Positions 7,955 to 16,828 of a stretch of 64,000 bases of DNA are shown in pieces. The stretch is taken from positions 7,023-71,022 of the forward strand of contig JAJNQE010000152.1 of NCBI GenBank assembly GCA_021154985.1, given 5' to 3'. How positions within the stretch are numbered: the stretch's first letter is position 1; each line of letters starts with the position of its first letter. Source of the DNA: Hydrogenophaga sp. (GTDB lineage: Bacteria; Pseudomonadota; Gammaproteobacteria; Burkholderiales; Burkholderiaceae_C). Below the pieces are notes generated by a model that was given only the letters and a program-made list of their open reading frames with translations, had not been told where the DNA came from and ran no database searches. The position numbers and the translations under genes were made by a program.

Positions 7955-9889
7955 TCAGGCTTTTGCCGGATCAGGGGCACTGACCTGGGACGCCTTCGGA
8001 ATCCACAAACTGAACTCACAACCACCCTCGGGCGAAGTGCTGACATCGACCGATCCGCCGTGGGTTCTCGCGATGGACTTGACGAGATAGAGACCAAGTC
8101 CAAAGCCATGGTGAGCTGCCCCCGCTTTGCCTCGGTAAAAACGTTCGAAGATGGCTGACCTCTCGCCCACTGGCACGCCCTCACCTTGGTCGACGACACG
8201 AATGAGTATCCCTTTGCGATCTGGCTGAACACGCAAGAAAACCTCCGATCCTTCAGGACTGTGCCGCCGAGCGTTGTTCAACAGATTGCGAATGGCAATC
8301 CTCATGAGGGATGGATCGCCGTCCATGGTCAACCCTGCAGGAACTTGAAGCAACACCTCGGGCCCAGGTGTTTCTTCCAACTCCTGGACCACGCCATGAC
8401 ACAGTGCCTCCAGCTCAAAGCTTTGCAACTGGGGCCCGGCCGAATAGAGCAACAACCGCTCGTTAGTCAGGTAGCCCTCCATGAGGTCGTGCAAGCGTTC
8501 GTGCGCACGCACAATTTTTTGGAGACGGCGCTGCGCCTCCGGAGCAAGTGAGGCTTCGTTCAACAGATTCTCAACAGCCATTGCGGCGATCGTCAACGGT
8601 GTGCGGAATTCATGCGACATCATGGCCATCAGCTCACGCTGTTCTTCGCCCAAGCGACGTTGCGCGTCGAGACGCGCCGCAGTCTCCTGCTGCTCACGTC
8701 GATCCTTGCTGAACTTTATAAAAATGCCTACGCTCATCATCACCGTGTGAGCGACAGCACCCATTTGATAGCTGTGATCGTTCCAGAAACTAGGCTCCGT
8801 CCAGCCAATGTTGCGGAGGTAACGCCAGAAGACACCGGCATAAAACGGACTGAAGGCAAGCAGGAAAAACAAGGCAGCGCGCCTTGCACGAGTTGCCTCA
8901 AGGATTGCAATCGAGAAAAACACCACGATCAAGGCCATGGTGGCACCCTGCACCAGAGGCATCGCGGTCCGATAGTGGCCGGCAAGAACAAGCAACGCGC
9001 CAAGAAGTGAAATCGCTGCAGATGCCCCCAGCAGAGACAGGCGTAGTCTGGGCAAGCGCTGACGCATCTCGAGCAAAGCGCTGCTGAACACCGTACCCGC
9101 CAGCGGAGCAAGACTGATACACAGACCCAGCAACACGACTACTGCATTTCCATCCAGCCCAGACCATATCTGAAAAGGCCATGCATCGGTGAGGAACGCA
9201 GCGAGGAAATTCAACGTCGAATACCACGTATAAATCCCCAACGGGGCAGTACGGCTAACCACCCAGAAACTGAAGTTAAAGGCGATCGTGATCACGAAGA
9301 GGCCGTAGATGCCCCCCCAGAAAAGAGCTTCCGTGTTCAAGGTCCTCAACAGGTGATCCGGTTGCCAGACCGTGAGCGTTGTTGACAAGGCCGTTTTGGC
9401 AGACAGTCTCAACAAGAATGTTCGTGGCTTCTCGTCAGGTAGCTCGATTTGAAAGATACGCCGTCGCTGCTCTGGCAGCGGCTCAATCTCTGGGCCGACG
9501 GAGGCCCCCCCGAACGACGTTTCAAACAGTCGGGTGTCCCTGAGAAGCGGGTTGCTCGAAGCCAGCCACCATTCCCGCGGAGATTGGCTCCCTTCTCTGC
9601 GAAGGGTAAATCGTACCCAGATCACTTGTGGAGTGAAGCCTTCGCTGATCGGGCCCTCGATCGACTCAAACGACAGGCGCTGAGGCAAGCCTAAGCTGGA
9701 GGGATCCTGTCGGGCTACCTCCAATATCCCTTCCATAGAGTGCGTTCCAGCCACGCCAAGGAGGGCTTGGTTCGCCTTACCGTTTACAGGGGAGAGTAGA
9801 AGAATGCCTCCGACGAGGAAGGCCAGTAACCCAGCGTGGTACGTGCCGATACCCCACGCAAACCTCAGGCTTCTTAGCAATTTCATCAT
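7955..9889 (-). CDS. 7TMR-DISM sensor histidine kinase
   Basis: This is a 644-residue inner membrane kinase. Residues about 15-40 are a signal/TM segment. Residues 40-180 match the 7TMR-DISM extracellular domain 2 (carbohydrate-binding-like; typical blocks VIWVRFTLRREG, REWWLASSNPLLRDTRLFE). Residues about 190-390 hold seven hydrophobic segments. A short coiled coil (KDRREQQETAARLDAQRRL) then leads to HisKA with MSHEFRTPL. The ATPase domain has an N box (IRNLLNNARRHS), G1 (VVDQGEGVP) and G2 (GFGLGLYLVKSIARTHGG), so all key residues are intact. It lies 172 bases downstream of the co-directional HTH-receiver gene, its probable partner. The ligand is unknown. Confidence 0.92.
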   Translation of the reverse strand: MMKLLRSLRFAWGIGTYHAGLLAFLVGGILLLSPVNGKANQALLGVAGTHSMEGILEVARQDPSSLGLPQRLSFESIEGPISEGFTPQVIWVRFTLRREGSQSPREWWLASSNPLLRDTRLFETSFGGASVGPEIEPLPEQRRRIFQIELPDEKPRTFLLRLSAKTALSTTLTVWQPDHLLRTLNTEALFWGGIYGLFVITIAFNFSFWVVSRTAPLGIYTWYSTLNFLAAFLTDAWPFQIWSGLDGNAVVVLLGLCISLAPLAGTVFSSALLEMRQRLPRLRLSLLGASAAISLLGALLVLAGHYRTAMPLVQGATMALIVVFFSIAILEATRARRAALFFLLAFSPFYAGVFWRYLRNIGWTEPSFWNDHSYQMGAVAHTVMMSVGIFIKFSKDRREQQETAARLDAQRRLGEEQRELMAMMSHEFRTPLTIAAMAVENLLNEASLAPEAQRRLQKIVRAHERLHDLMEGYLTNERLLLYSAGPQLQSFELEALCHGVVQELEETPGPEVLLQVPAGLTMDGDPSLMRIAIRNLLNNARRHSPEGSEVFLRVQPDRKGILIRVVDQGEGVPVGERSAIFERFYRGKAGAAHHGFGLGLYLVKSIARTHGGSVDVSTSPEGGCEFSLWIPKASQVSAPDPAKA

Positions 9890-10061
9890 TTACGACATTG
9901 ATCGTACCGGCTAGGAAGAATTGCCGAGCAACGTTCGACGCCAAAGGTCTCGAAAGTGCAACAAGTTCAACAAATCGCGTTGGCAATGGGAGCCGGTTCC
10001 AAGGAAACCGCCCCGCATCCCTAGCGAGGATGTTGAAGGAGGGGCACTCTGCTTTATCAGC

Positions 10062-10649
10062 TCAGAGTTGCCGGACGGCGACCAGCGCTGCGATGAAACC
10101 TTGCAGCCACCGCATGTCGACGGGCTTCTGGATGGTCACAGACTGAGGTGGCAAGCCACCGCGGTCGGCAATTTCTGCCGATGAAAGGCCTGTCATGGCT
10201 ACCAACACCATGGAGGAAAAGCTGGGATTGGCCCGAAGGGTTCGCAGCAACTCAAATCCGTCCACGCCAGGCATCTTCAAATCAGTGATCAACAGGTCGG
10301 GTTTGATGGTGTTGATGTCGATCAATGCCTCCATGGCAGAAGACATCAACGAGCAGTCAACTGGCAGTGTCCAACCGTCGATGGTGGACTTGAACACTTC
10401 CAGCATGGCGGCATCGTCTTCCACCACCAGTACCTTCAAGTAACGCGTCTTTTCAGGAACCTCTGCAAGACCGTGCTTTCGCTGGTATTCGCGGATGGAC
10501 TGCATAGAAATTCTGCGATGTCCGCCCTGGGTCTTCCAAGCTTGCAACTCGCTCTTTTCGACCAGACCTTGGACGGTGCCCACAGACAGCCCCAACAACT
10601 TCGCTGCAAAAAAGGTTCCACAGTAGTCTTCTTGGGCAGGCATGTTCAT
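10062..10649 (-). CDS. Response regulator with N-terminal excisionase/MerR-type HTH and C-terminal receiver
   Basis: The protein has 195 residues. Residues about 10-58 form a helix-turn-helix of the excisionase/BldC/MerR type (AAKLLGLSVGTVQGLVEKSE, then the wing TQGGHRRI). Residues about 70-190 are a CheY-like receiver with the acidic pair in VVEDDAAM, the phosphoacceptor Asp in LLITDLKMPGVDGFEL, the Thr of VAMTGLS and the Lys of IQKPVDM. The order HTH-then-receiver is the reverse of most response regulators. The phosphorylation residues all look functional. It sits upstream of, and in the same direction as, the 7TMR-DISM kinase, so the pair forms a two-component system. It is the best candidate in the window for recognising the recurrent AT-rich motif, but that is a guess. 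Confidence 0.9.
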   Translation of the reverse strand: MNMPAQEDYCGTFFAAKLLGLSVGTVQGLVEKSELQAWKTQGGHRRISMQSIREYQRKHGLAEVPEKTRYLKVLVVEDDAAMLEVFKSTIDGWTLPVDCSLMSSAMEALIDINTIKPDLLITDLKMPGVDGFELLRTLRANPSFSSMVLVAMTGLSSAEIADRGGLPPQSVTIQKPVDMRWLQGFIAALVAVRQL

Positions 10650-10737
10650 AGCAGTTCCATTCAGTACGCAAGGTTTTCAAGATTTTAACTGAAAGTGTCA
10701 AGAAACATGCCATAGAAATGAGCGTGATGTGGTTCTA

Positions 10738-10800
10738 ATAGTTCACCGCTTCGTCATTTTTATTGATATTGATTTTTTTACCATTATTGACATATAAACA
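10738..10800 (+). promoter_or_regulatory. AT-rich upstream region with the recurrent TTGACAT motif
   Basis: This 63-base AT-rich block lies in GC-rich surroundings. It contains TATTGATATTGA (10761-10772) and a T run leading to TTTTTTACCATTATTGACAT (about 10774-10793). It stands about 85 bases before the gene starting at 10880, the first of the type I secretion cluster. TTGACA (10787-10792) looks like a -35 element, but no good -10 follows at 16-18 bases, so this may be a regulator site and not a plain sigma-70 promoter. Close variants occur near 21155, 36850, 37030, 37680 and 63015. Confidence 0.5.
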
Positions 10801-10879
10801 CGTGTCGGCAAAGTGATTTGGGGCCGATGGAGACATTCGAAGTTCTGTAGATCTGCAAGAAGAGAGTAAGGCGGCGCGC

Positions 10880-11314
10880 ATGACGATCCTGGTGAAGGAG
10901 ACCGCCTGCTCTCTACAACCTAGACCCAACGCCGTGCACACACCCGCATTCGAATCAATCTGTGAAACCTTTGTTCGCACACACAACGAACCGCTTTTAG
11001 CAGGTCGGGCGAGCCCAGCACCCAGCGCGCTGGAGATGGTCGACTGCTACACCATCGAGGCAACTGGGCAACCACTAGACATCTACAAGACGGCGTCACT
11101 TAGCGCCGGCACGTGGCTGCAGATCGACGATATTGAGATGTCGGTTGATGAAAGCCTGTCACAAGATGAAGTAGCACAGTGCATCTTCGCCATTTGCGGC
11201 GGCGATCTCCAACAGGAAAACGCTGTGGGCGAAACCTCGAAGCACTGGGTGTACTACAGCACCGAATTGAGGGGGTTGCTTGGCTTGTCACCCAAGCCTG
11301 CCGCGGCAAGCTGA
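10880..11314 (+). CDS. Hypothetical protein upstream of the type I secretion genes
   Basis: I do not recognise this 144-residue protein. It has no signal peptide and no membrane segment. It is fairly acidic in the middle (QIDDIEMSVDESLSQDEVAQ) and has three Cys residues and the stretch HWVYYSTELRGLLGLSP near the end. A purine-rich stretch (GAGAGTAAGG) precedes the ATG by about 10 bases, and the AT-rich motif lies 85 bases upstream, which favours a real gene. Only 8 bases separate it from the next small ORF, and both face the secretion genes, so they may be one transcript. A cytosolic accessory or regulatory role in secretion is possible but unsupported by any motif. Confidence 0.6.
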   Translation: MTILVKETACSLQPRPNAVHTPAFESICETFVRTHNEPLLAGRASPAPSALEMVDCYTIEATGQPLDIYKTASLSAGTWLQIDDIEMSVDESLSQDEVAQCIFAICGGDLQQENAVGETSKHWVYYSTELRGLLGLSPKPAAAS

Positions 11315-11322
11315 ATATCAGC

Positions 11323-11565
11323 ATGATGCGCACGCCCGTAGGTCTCTCTTTCGGACGCGATCAGAAGACCATGCCCCAAGGCAAGTCACCCACCTCTACG
11401 CACGATCTATTGGGCAATAGTCCCGGTGCGTGCGGCTTCTCTGGCCCTTCTGCCAAGCGATCAGACCATGTTTCCACACGTGCTGTATCCGCGCAAAAAC
11501 CCGACCTCGTCTCCGTCGCGCTCTGTTTTCTGATCCTCCTGTCGCTGTACATCTTTGTTTTGTGA
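11323..11565 (+). CDS. Small protein with a C-terminal membrane anchor
   Basis: The ORF starts at ATG 11323 (or the adjacent ATG at 11326), 8 bases after the previous gene's stop, and encodes about 80 residues. The first 60 are polar with no recognised motif. The last 19 (LVSVALCFLILLSLYIFVL) form a single hydrophobic helix ending exactly at the stop, the layout of a tail-anchored protein. Chance occurrence of such a tail is possible in a short ORF, but position and spacing fit an operon with its neighbour. It ends about 110 bases before the TolC-like gene. No function can be assigned. Confidence 0.45.
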   Translation: MMRTPVGLSFGRDQKTMPQGKSPTSTHDLLGNSPGACGFSGPSAKRSDHVSTRAVSAQKPDLVSVALCFLILLSLYIFVL

Positions 11566-11672
11566 GTGCCGAAAGAGCGCATGGACGAACGACGGGCGCT
11601 CAAAATTGATATTTGTCGTCAATAGTTAACATTTTCATCATTATTGGATGGCTTTCTGGCGTCTCCGACACT

Positions 11673-13343
11673 ATGCTCGAGCTTTCGCAAATGGGCTCGG
11701 AACTCCCAAAACCTCGGCAAACAGCGATGCACTCAGATCACCCCCCCAAGTACACCCCTTGTGTGCTGCGCGCTCCATGGAGCAAAAGCAGCTCGAACAA
11801 CAGGCCCGTGTTGGGTCTGCTGGCAGCCCTGATCTACATGGCCTTTCCAGCCCAGGCTTCGGCAGCTGCGCTCAGCCTGGAGGACGCACTCCGCATCTCC
11901 GCAGTCGAACACCCGAGCGTGCTCGCGCGCCGCAGTGAGAGAAATGCGGCCGATGCAAAGCTGGATGTTGCCCAACGTCAGAGGTATCCCAACCTATCCT
12001 TCCAATCAACGGGCGATGGTTTCGGCGGCCGGGCCAACACGGTTCGGATCGAACAACCCCTCTGGCTGGGCGGTCGCATCAAAGCGGGGATCGATTCAGC
12101 CAATGCGTCCATCTCGCAAGCTGAGGCTGGCGTGCTCCAGGCACAGACAGACATCATGCTTAAGGTGGTCGCGTCCTTCACCGAACTCGGTCGGATTCAG
12201 GCCCGCCAGGTGGCCGCTCGATCCAATGTGCAAGAACATGCGCGGTTGGCTCAAATGATTCAGCGGCGGGTGGAGAGCGAAATCAGCCCTTCGAGTGACA
12301 GCACTCTGGCCACCGCCCGTTTTTCCCAAGCCCGCGCCGAACTCAACCAACTGGATTCTCTGGCTGTGCGTGCCCGTTCCACGCTGGGACAGGCCATCGG
12401 AAAGCCAGTAGCCGACATCGTTCTGCCGGTTCAACGTGACCTGCTCCCCTACTCCCTGGATCAGCTGACCCAGGCGGCCTTGGACTATTCGCCAGCCATA
12501 CGAAAGCTTGAGGGTGAAACAGAAGCTGCCACGGCAGAAATCAACGCGCGTCGCAGCGACGCCATGCCCCAGCTCAAACTGCGCCTGGACCGAACAAGCG
12601 GCCGTTCCACTACCGACACACAGGTATATGTCGCATTCGACGTGCAGACGGGTGCCGGAATGTCGGTGCAAGCCTCCATTCGCGAAGCCCAGGCCCGAAA
12701 AGACGCACTGCAACTGCAGATAGAAGCCACACGCAGGGAAACCATTGACGCCGTGAGCGCCGACTGGGCTGACTTGAGATCGTTCTCTGAACAGGCGCGG
12801 GATCTTCAAAAACAGGTTGAAAGCACCACTTCGGTGTTCGACTCGTTCGTTCGGCAGTACGCCATTGGCCGAAAAGGCTGGAACGACGTGCTCAACGCTC
12901 AACGCGAAGTGGCGCAGGCTCGTTTCCAACTTGCCGATGCCACTTGGGGAGAGCTCCGGGCGTCGATGCGACTTCATCTGTTCACCGGCCTGATCACTGG
13001 TGAGCGCGTTGCTCTGACCGGGCCCACCCGGTTAGATCAGGTACCGATCGATCCCTTGATGACATCCCAAACCTCTTCCAACACGAGAACTTCGGAGCCA
13101 TCTTCGCCTGAATCTGCGAGCACGGTCGGGACCACCGCTCATCAAGCCACGTTCAATGGGCGCCCCATCAGTGCGTGGGACCTGATCACGTTGCCCACTC
13201 CAACCCGACCGCTGCCGGGTGCGCTGACCTCGCCAGTGCCGACCTTGGTGATTGCCGAATCGCCCATTGGGCCCGCCGCAACCCACAGCGAAGGTGTGCA
13301 GGAACCGTCTGCGATCAACGCGCCTCCACTTTCCCCTCAATAA
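11673..13343 (+). CDS. TolC-family outer membrane channel of a type I secretion system
   Basis: The protein has about 556 residues from ATG 11673. In-frame alternatives exist at TTG 11613, ATG 11691 and ATG 11727, and none has a clear ribosome site. I reject the TTG because it lies inside an AT-rich regulatory block. A hydrophobic export signal (VLGLLAALIYMAFPAQASAA) precedes the mature start LSLEDALRISAVEHPSVLA, the classical TolC/LapE opening. Two repeats of long amphipathic helices follow (RQVAARSNVQEHARLAQMIQ; QYAIGRKGWNDVLNAQREVA, the latter the usual second-repeat motif). The last ~110 residues are a low-complexity Thr/Ser/Pro tail after TRLDQVPIDP. The gene stops 7 bases before the ABC gene, giving the complete three-gene order TolC-ABC-HlyD. 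Confidence 0.9.
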   Translation: MLELSQMGSELPKPRQTAMHSDHPPKYTPCVLRAPWSKSSSNNRPVLGLLAALIYMAFPAQASAAALSLEDALRISAVEHPSVLARRSERNAADAKLDVAQRQRYPNLSFQSTGDGFGGRANTVRIEQPLWLGGRIKAGIDSANASISQAEAGVLQAQTDIMLKVVASFTELGRIQARQVAARSNVQEHARLAQMIQRRVESEISPSSDSTLATARFSQARAELNQLDSLAVRARSTLGQAIGKPVADIVLPVQRDLLPYSLDQLTQAALDYSPAIRKLEGETEAATAEINARRSDAMPQLKLRLDRTSGRSTTDTQVYVAFDVQTGAGMSVQASIREAQARKDALQLQIEATRRETIDAVSADWADLRSFSEQARDLQKQVESTTSVFDSFVRQYAIGRKGWNDVLNAQREVAQARFQLADATWGELRASMRLHLFTGLITGERVALTGPTRLDQVPIDPLMTSQTSSNTRTSEPSSPESASTVGTTAHQATFNGRPISAWDLITLPTPTRPLPGALTSPVPTLVIAESPIGPAATHSEGVQEPSAINAPPLSPQ

Positions 13344-13350
13344 GGCTCCC

Positions 13351-15609
13351 ATGGACATCCCATACCAGGCGGAGGATCACAGCTCCGATCTGAGGCACAA
13401 GCTCGCACTTTTGCTGGCGCGCATCGCCTCGCTTCAGGGCCAGTCGGTCCCATGGCACCGGTTTTCCCTTGTCGCATCCACTGGTGAGGGTGTTCAGCTC
13501 TCAGATCTGAGCCCTGCGTCTCAATCCATTGAGTTGTGGCGCTCGCGCTTCAGCACTGGAGAGGCGTTTCGAGCATCTTGGCCCCTGACTGCAGGCATGA
13601 CGCCAGCCCTGTGGATCGGTCCAGACCCGAGCACGACGCTGCCAGCCCCCGGGATGTTGGTCATTCGCGGATTGCTTTCCAGCGGCGCGTTGAGCTGCCT
13701 GGATGCCCACGGCAGGACTCACGAGATCCCAGCTGCCTTGGCCAAACAGGGACACCTGATCGTGTTGCGTTCCGACGAAGCGGTGTCGGCCGAGCGCGAC
13801 GAGACGCGCCTCATCACCGAAGGGCACAGCAACACCAAGCGCATGACAGCACGGCAGTGGTTCAACCACGCGATTCGCAAGCGCTGGCGTGTTTTCTCGG
13901 AGGGGGCAATAGCCACCCTAACGCTCAACGTCATCGCCCTTGCATCTTCGTTCTACAGCATGCAGGTGTATGACCGGGTCATCCCGACCCAAGGTCACCA
14001 GACTCTGTGGGTGCTGACCTTCGGGGTCGGCATGGCGATCGTTCTCGAGTTGGTGATGCGACAGGTGCGAAGCCGCCTGGTGGATCGAGCCTGCAAGGCC
14101 ATTGACGAGGAGCTCTCAAGCGTCTTTTTCGGGCAGGCACTGGCGATCCGGATGGACCAGCGGCCGCGCACCGTCGGCACCTTCGCGGCCCAGATCCGGC
14201 ATTTTGAAATGGTCCGCAACTTCATGACATCCACGACCCTGTTCGTGTTTGCAGACGCGCCGTTTGCACTCTTCTTTGTGGCCGTGATCGCGCTGGTAGC
14301 CGGTCCGGTGGCGCTGGTTCCTCTGGCCTTCATTCCGCTGTCGATCATTGCCGGTATGGCGTTTCGCAAAAGGCTGGCCCGACTCACCGAAGTTCACATG
14401 GAGGAATCCAACCGCAAAAATGGCTTGCTGATCGAAGCCATTGACGGCATCGAATCCGTCAAGGCGGCTGGCGCGGAGTGGAAGATGCAGGACCGCTGGC
14501 GACAACTCACAAAGGTGCTGGCTCAGGATGAGATTGCAATCCGCGACCTGACGGGGCTCTCCAGCAACCTGACCCAGACGCTGCAACAGCTCAGCTATGT
14601 TGGTCTCGTGGCCGCAGGTGCACTGGCCATCGGTGCGGGCCAACTGACCATGGGCGGCTTGATCGCCTGCACGATCATCAGTGGGCGGGCGCTGGGTCCC
14701 ATTGCTCAGATTGCGTCGCTTATCGTCCAGTGGCAGCAAGCCAAGGTCGCACTGAAGGGGCTGGATGCCATCATGGCCATGCCCACCGACGTCATGCCTG
14801 GCGAGCGTCGCGTAGTTCCTGACCACTGCCGCGGGCAGCTCCGCATGGAATCAGTACGTTTCGCCTACGGCAGCGACCAGCCCGCGTTGCAGGTCGACGC
14901 ACTGAAAATCAGCCCAGGCGAGAGGGTTGCGGTGTTGGGCCCAGTCGGTTCGGGCAAAAGCACGCTGGTCAAAATGCTATCCGGCCTCTACAGGCCCAGT
15001 GAGGGCCGCAGCTTCCTCGACGATGTGGACATGGCCAACCTCGCGCCTGACTTCGTCCGTGAGCACGTGGGGTACCTTTCCCAGGACGTGCGGTTGTTCC
15101 AAGGCACGTTACGCGAAAACATTGCCCTGGGCCTGCCCTCACCCACCGACGAGCAGATCCTTGATGCAGCTCGAATCACCGGGCTCGACAAACTCATCGC
15201 ATCCCACCCAAGAGGCCTCAGCATCGAAATCAGCGAAGGAGGCCGGGGCCTGTCGGGCGGCCAGCGGCAATTGCTTGGCCTGACGCGGTTGGTGCTTGCT
15301 CGACCGAGAGTGATGCTGCTCGACGAACCTACAGCATCCATGGACCCTCAACTGGAAGAGCTGGTGGCCGAGCGCGTGTTCGGCATGCGTCCCCAAGGGA
15401 CCACCTTGGTGGTGGTCACCCACAAGCTGGGCATGCTCAGGCACTTCAACCGCATCGTCGTCGTCGACAAGGGTCGCGTCGTCGCAGACGGTCCGCGGGA
15501 CGAGATGATCGCCCGGATGAAGGGCGCAGCCGCCCAAGCGGCCCAGGCCGCGCCCGCGTCCACCCCAAGCAAAACGCCGGTGGTTTATCCATCCGTTGCT
15601 ACGGCATGA
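13351..15609 (+). CDS. Type I secretion ABC transporter, permease-ATPase fusion (LapB/HlyB type)
   Basis: This inner membrane exporter has 752 residues; the ATG at 13351 follows the TolC-like stop by 7 bases. Residues 1-150 correspond to the C39-peptidase-like domain but lack a Cys/His protease pair, as in RTX exporters. Residues about 185-450 are the six-TM exporter domain (start RWRVFSEGAIATLTLNVIAL; FYSMQVYDRVIPTQGHQTLW is the conserved T1SS block). The ATPase domain has Walker A GPVGSGKST (~530), the Q-loop GYLSQDVRLFQGT, signature LSGGQ (~634), Walker B VMLLDEPTASMDP and the H-loop THK. All ATP-binding residues are intact. It should export proteins with uncleaved C-terminal signals, the obvious candidates being the RTX-type proteins at 24-37 kb. 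Confidence 0.95.
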   Translation: MDIPYQAEDHSSDLRHKLALLLARIASLQGQSVPWHRFSLVASTGEGVQLSDLSPASQSIELWRSRFSTGEAFRASWPLTAGMTPALWIGPDPSTTLPAPGMLVIRGLLSSGALSCLDAHGRTHEIPAALAKQGHLIVLRSDEAVSAERDETRLITEGHSNTKRMTARQWFNHAIRKRWRVFSEGAIATLTLNVIALASSFYSMQVYDRVIPTQGHQTLWVLTFGVGMAIVLELVMRQVRSRLVDRACKAIDEELSSVFFGQALAIRMDQRPRTVGTFAAQIRHFEMVRNFMTSTTLFVFADAPFALFFVAVIALVAGPVALVPLAFIPLSIIAGMAFRKRLARLTEVHMEESNRKNGLLIEAIDGIESVKAAGAEWKMQDRWRQLTKVLAQDEIAIRDLTGLSSNLTQTLQQLSYVGLVAAGALAIGAGQLTMGGLIACTIISGRALGPIAQIASLIVQWQQAKVALKGLDAIMAMPTDVMPGERRVVPDHCRGQLRMESVRFAYGSDQPALQVDALKISPGERVAVLGPVGSGKSTLVKMLSGLYRPSEGRSFLDDVDMANLAPDFVREHVGYLSQDVRLFQGTLRENIALGLPSPTDEQILDAARITGLDKLIASHPRGLSIEISEGGRGLSGGQRQLLGLTRLVLARPRVMLLDEPTASMDPQLEELVAERVFGMRPQGTTLVVVTHKLGMLRHFNRIVVVDKGRVVADGPRDEMIARMKGAAAQAAQAAPASTPSKTPVVYPSVATA

Positions 15610-15634
15610 CCCAACACCTGAATACGCACGACAC

Positions 15635-16798
15635 ATGACAACGTCACATACCAATGACTCCATCCGGGGACTTCGCCTGAGCGTGTGGTTCAGCGTCCTG
15701 GCCATCGGACTTTTCGGGACTTGGGCTTACCACGCAGAGATCGATCAGCTCACACGGGGTCAAGGCCAGATCATCGCCAGCTCGCGCACCCAGATCATTC
15801 AGGCTCCCGACGGAGGTGTCATCGAAGAGCTGCGGGTTCGTGAAGGCGCGCAGGTACAGAGGGGCGAAGTGCTGGCCGTACTTGAAAGTACGAAGGTGGA
15901 AGCCGCGTACCGGGAGTCCGAGTCCAAGGTCGGCGCATTGAGCGCGACCGTGAGCCGCCTGCGGGCAGAGGTGTTCGGCGGAGCACCCGTGTTTAACGAG
16001 GAATCCGAGAGCTTTGTCGAATTCCGGCAGAACCAGTTGGATCTTCTCAGAAAGCGACGCGAGTCCCAGCGTCAAGAAATTGCCAGTATCGAACGCATGC
16101 GAGCGCTGGCGCTGAGAGAACTTGCGATGAACGAACCGCTGCAGGCCACGGGTGACGTCAGCATGGCCGATGTGCTCAAACTGCAACGGCAGGTTGCGGA
16201 TCTCGAAGGTCAGAAAAGCAACCGACAAAACAAATACCTGCAGGAGACACAGGCGGAGCTCAACAAGGCCGAGGAAGATTTGTCCACCGCTCGCGAACTG
16301 CTCATCCAGCGCAAGGAACAGGTCAACAACACGGTGTTGAAAGCACCGCTGAACGGCACCGTCAAGAACGTTCGCGTGACCACGCTGGGCGGAGTTCTGC
16401 GCGCGGGGGACGAGTTGATGCAGATCGTTCCTGAGGAAGACAACCTGTTGGTAGAAGCCAAGGTCAAGCCCGCAGATGTCGCCTTTCTCAAGCCGGGTCT
16501 ACCCGTCACCGTGAAGATCGATGCTTACGACTACACCATCTACGGCAGCCTCAACGGCAAGCTGACCTACATCAGCGCCGACACGATGAGCGACGAACTC
16601 AAACGCGACGAGCAAGCTTCATATCGAGTTCAGGTCAAAACAGACTCGCTGCAGTTCGACCGCAACCCTGGCAAGGAGTTGCCGTTGCAACCCGGCATGA
16701 CGGCCACCATCGAAGTGAAGACCGGCCGCAACACCGTGTGGAGCTACATCCTCAAGCCGATTGTGAAAACCCTCAATGAATCGATGGGCGAGCGCTGA
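15635..16798 (+). CDS. HlyD-family membrane fusion protein of the type I secretion system
   Basis: The protein has 387 residues from ATG 15635, shortly after the ABC stop at 15609; an upstream in-frame start at 15596 would overlap that gene. The N-terminus has one TM segment (LSVWFSVLAIGLFGTWAYHA), then the HlyD block RGQGQIIASSRTQIIQAPDG and a lipoyl half (EELRVREGAQVQRGEVLAVLE). A long coiled coil follows (about 75-215), then the second lipoyl half (LKAPLNGTVKNVRVTTLGGV) and the typical VEAKVKPADVAFLKPGLPVTVKID. The protein bridges the ABC exporter and the TolC-like channel. It is followed after 30 bases by a glycosyltransferase gene, probably in the same transcript. Confidence 0.95.
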   Translation: MTTSHTNDSIRGLRLSVWFSVLAIGLFGTWAYHAEIDQLTRGQGQIIASSRTQIIQAPDGGVIEELRVREGAQVQRGEVLAVLESTKVEAAYRESESKVGALSATVSRLRAEVFGGAPVFNEESESFVEFRQNQLDLLRKRRESQRQEIASIERMRALALRELAMNEPLQATGDVSMADVLKLQRQVADLEGQKSNRQNKYLQETQAELNKAEEDLSTARELLIQRKEQVNNTVLKAPLNGTVKNVRVTTLGGVLRAGDELMQIVPEEDNLLVEAKVKPADVAFLKPGLPVTVKIDAYDYTIYGSLNGKLTYISADTMSDELKRDEQASYRVQVKTDSLQFDRNPGKELPLQPGMTATIEVKTGRNTVWSYILKPIVKTLNESMGER

Positions 16799-16828
16799 GA
16801 CACAAGACTCGCCACGGCGCGATACCGT

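Noticed and set aside
15596..15634. Upstream start for the HlyD gene overlapping the ABC gene
   Set aside because: The ATG at 15635 gives the normal short N-terminus before the membrane segment; the extension has no family support.
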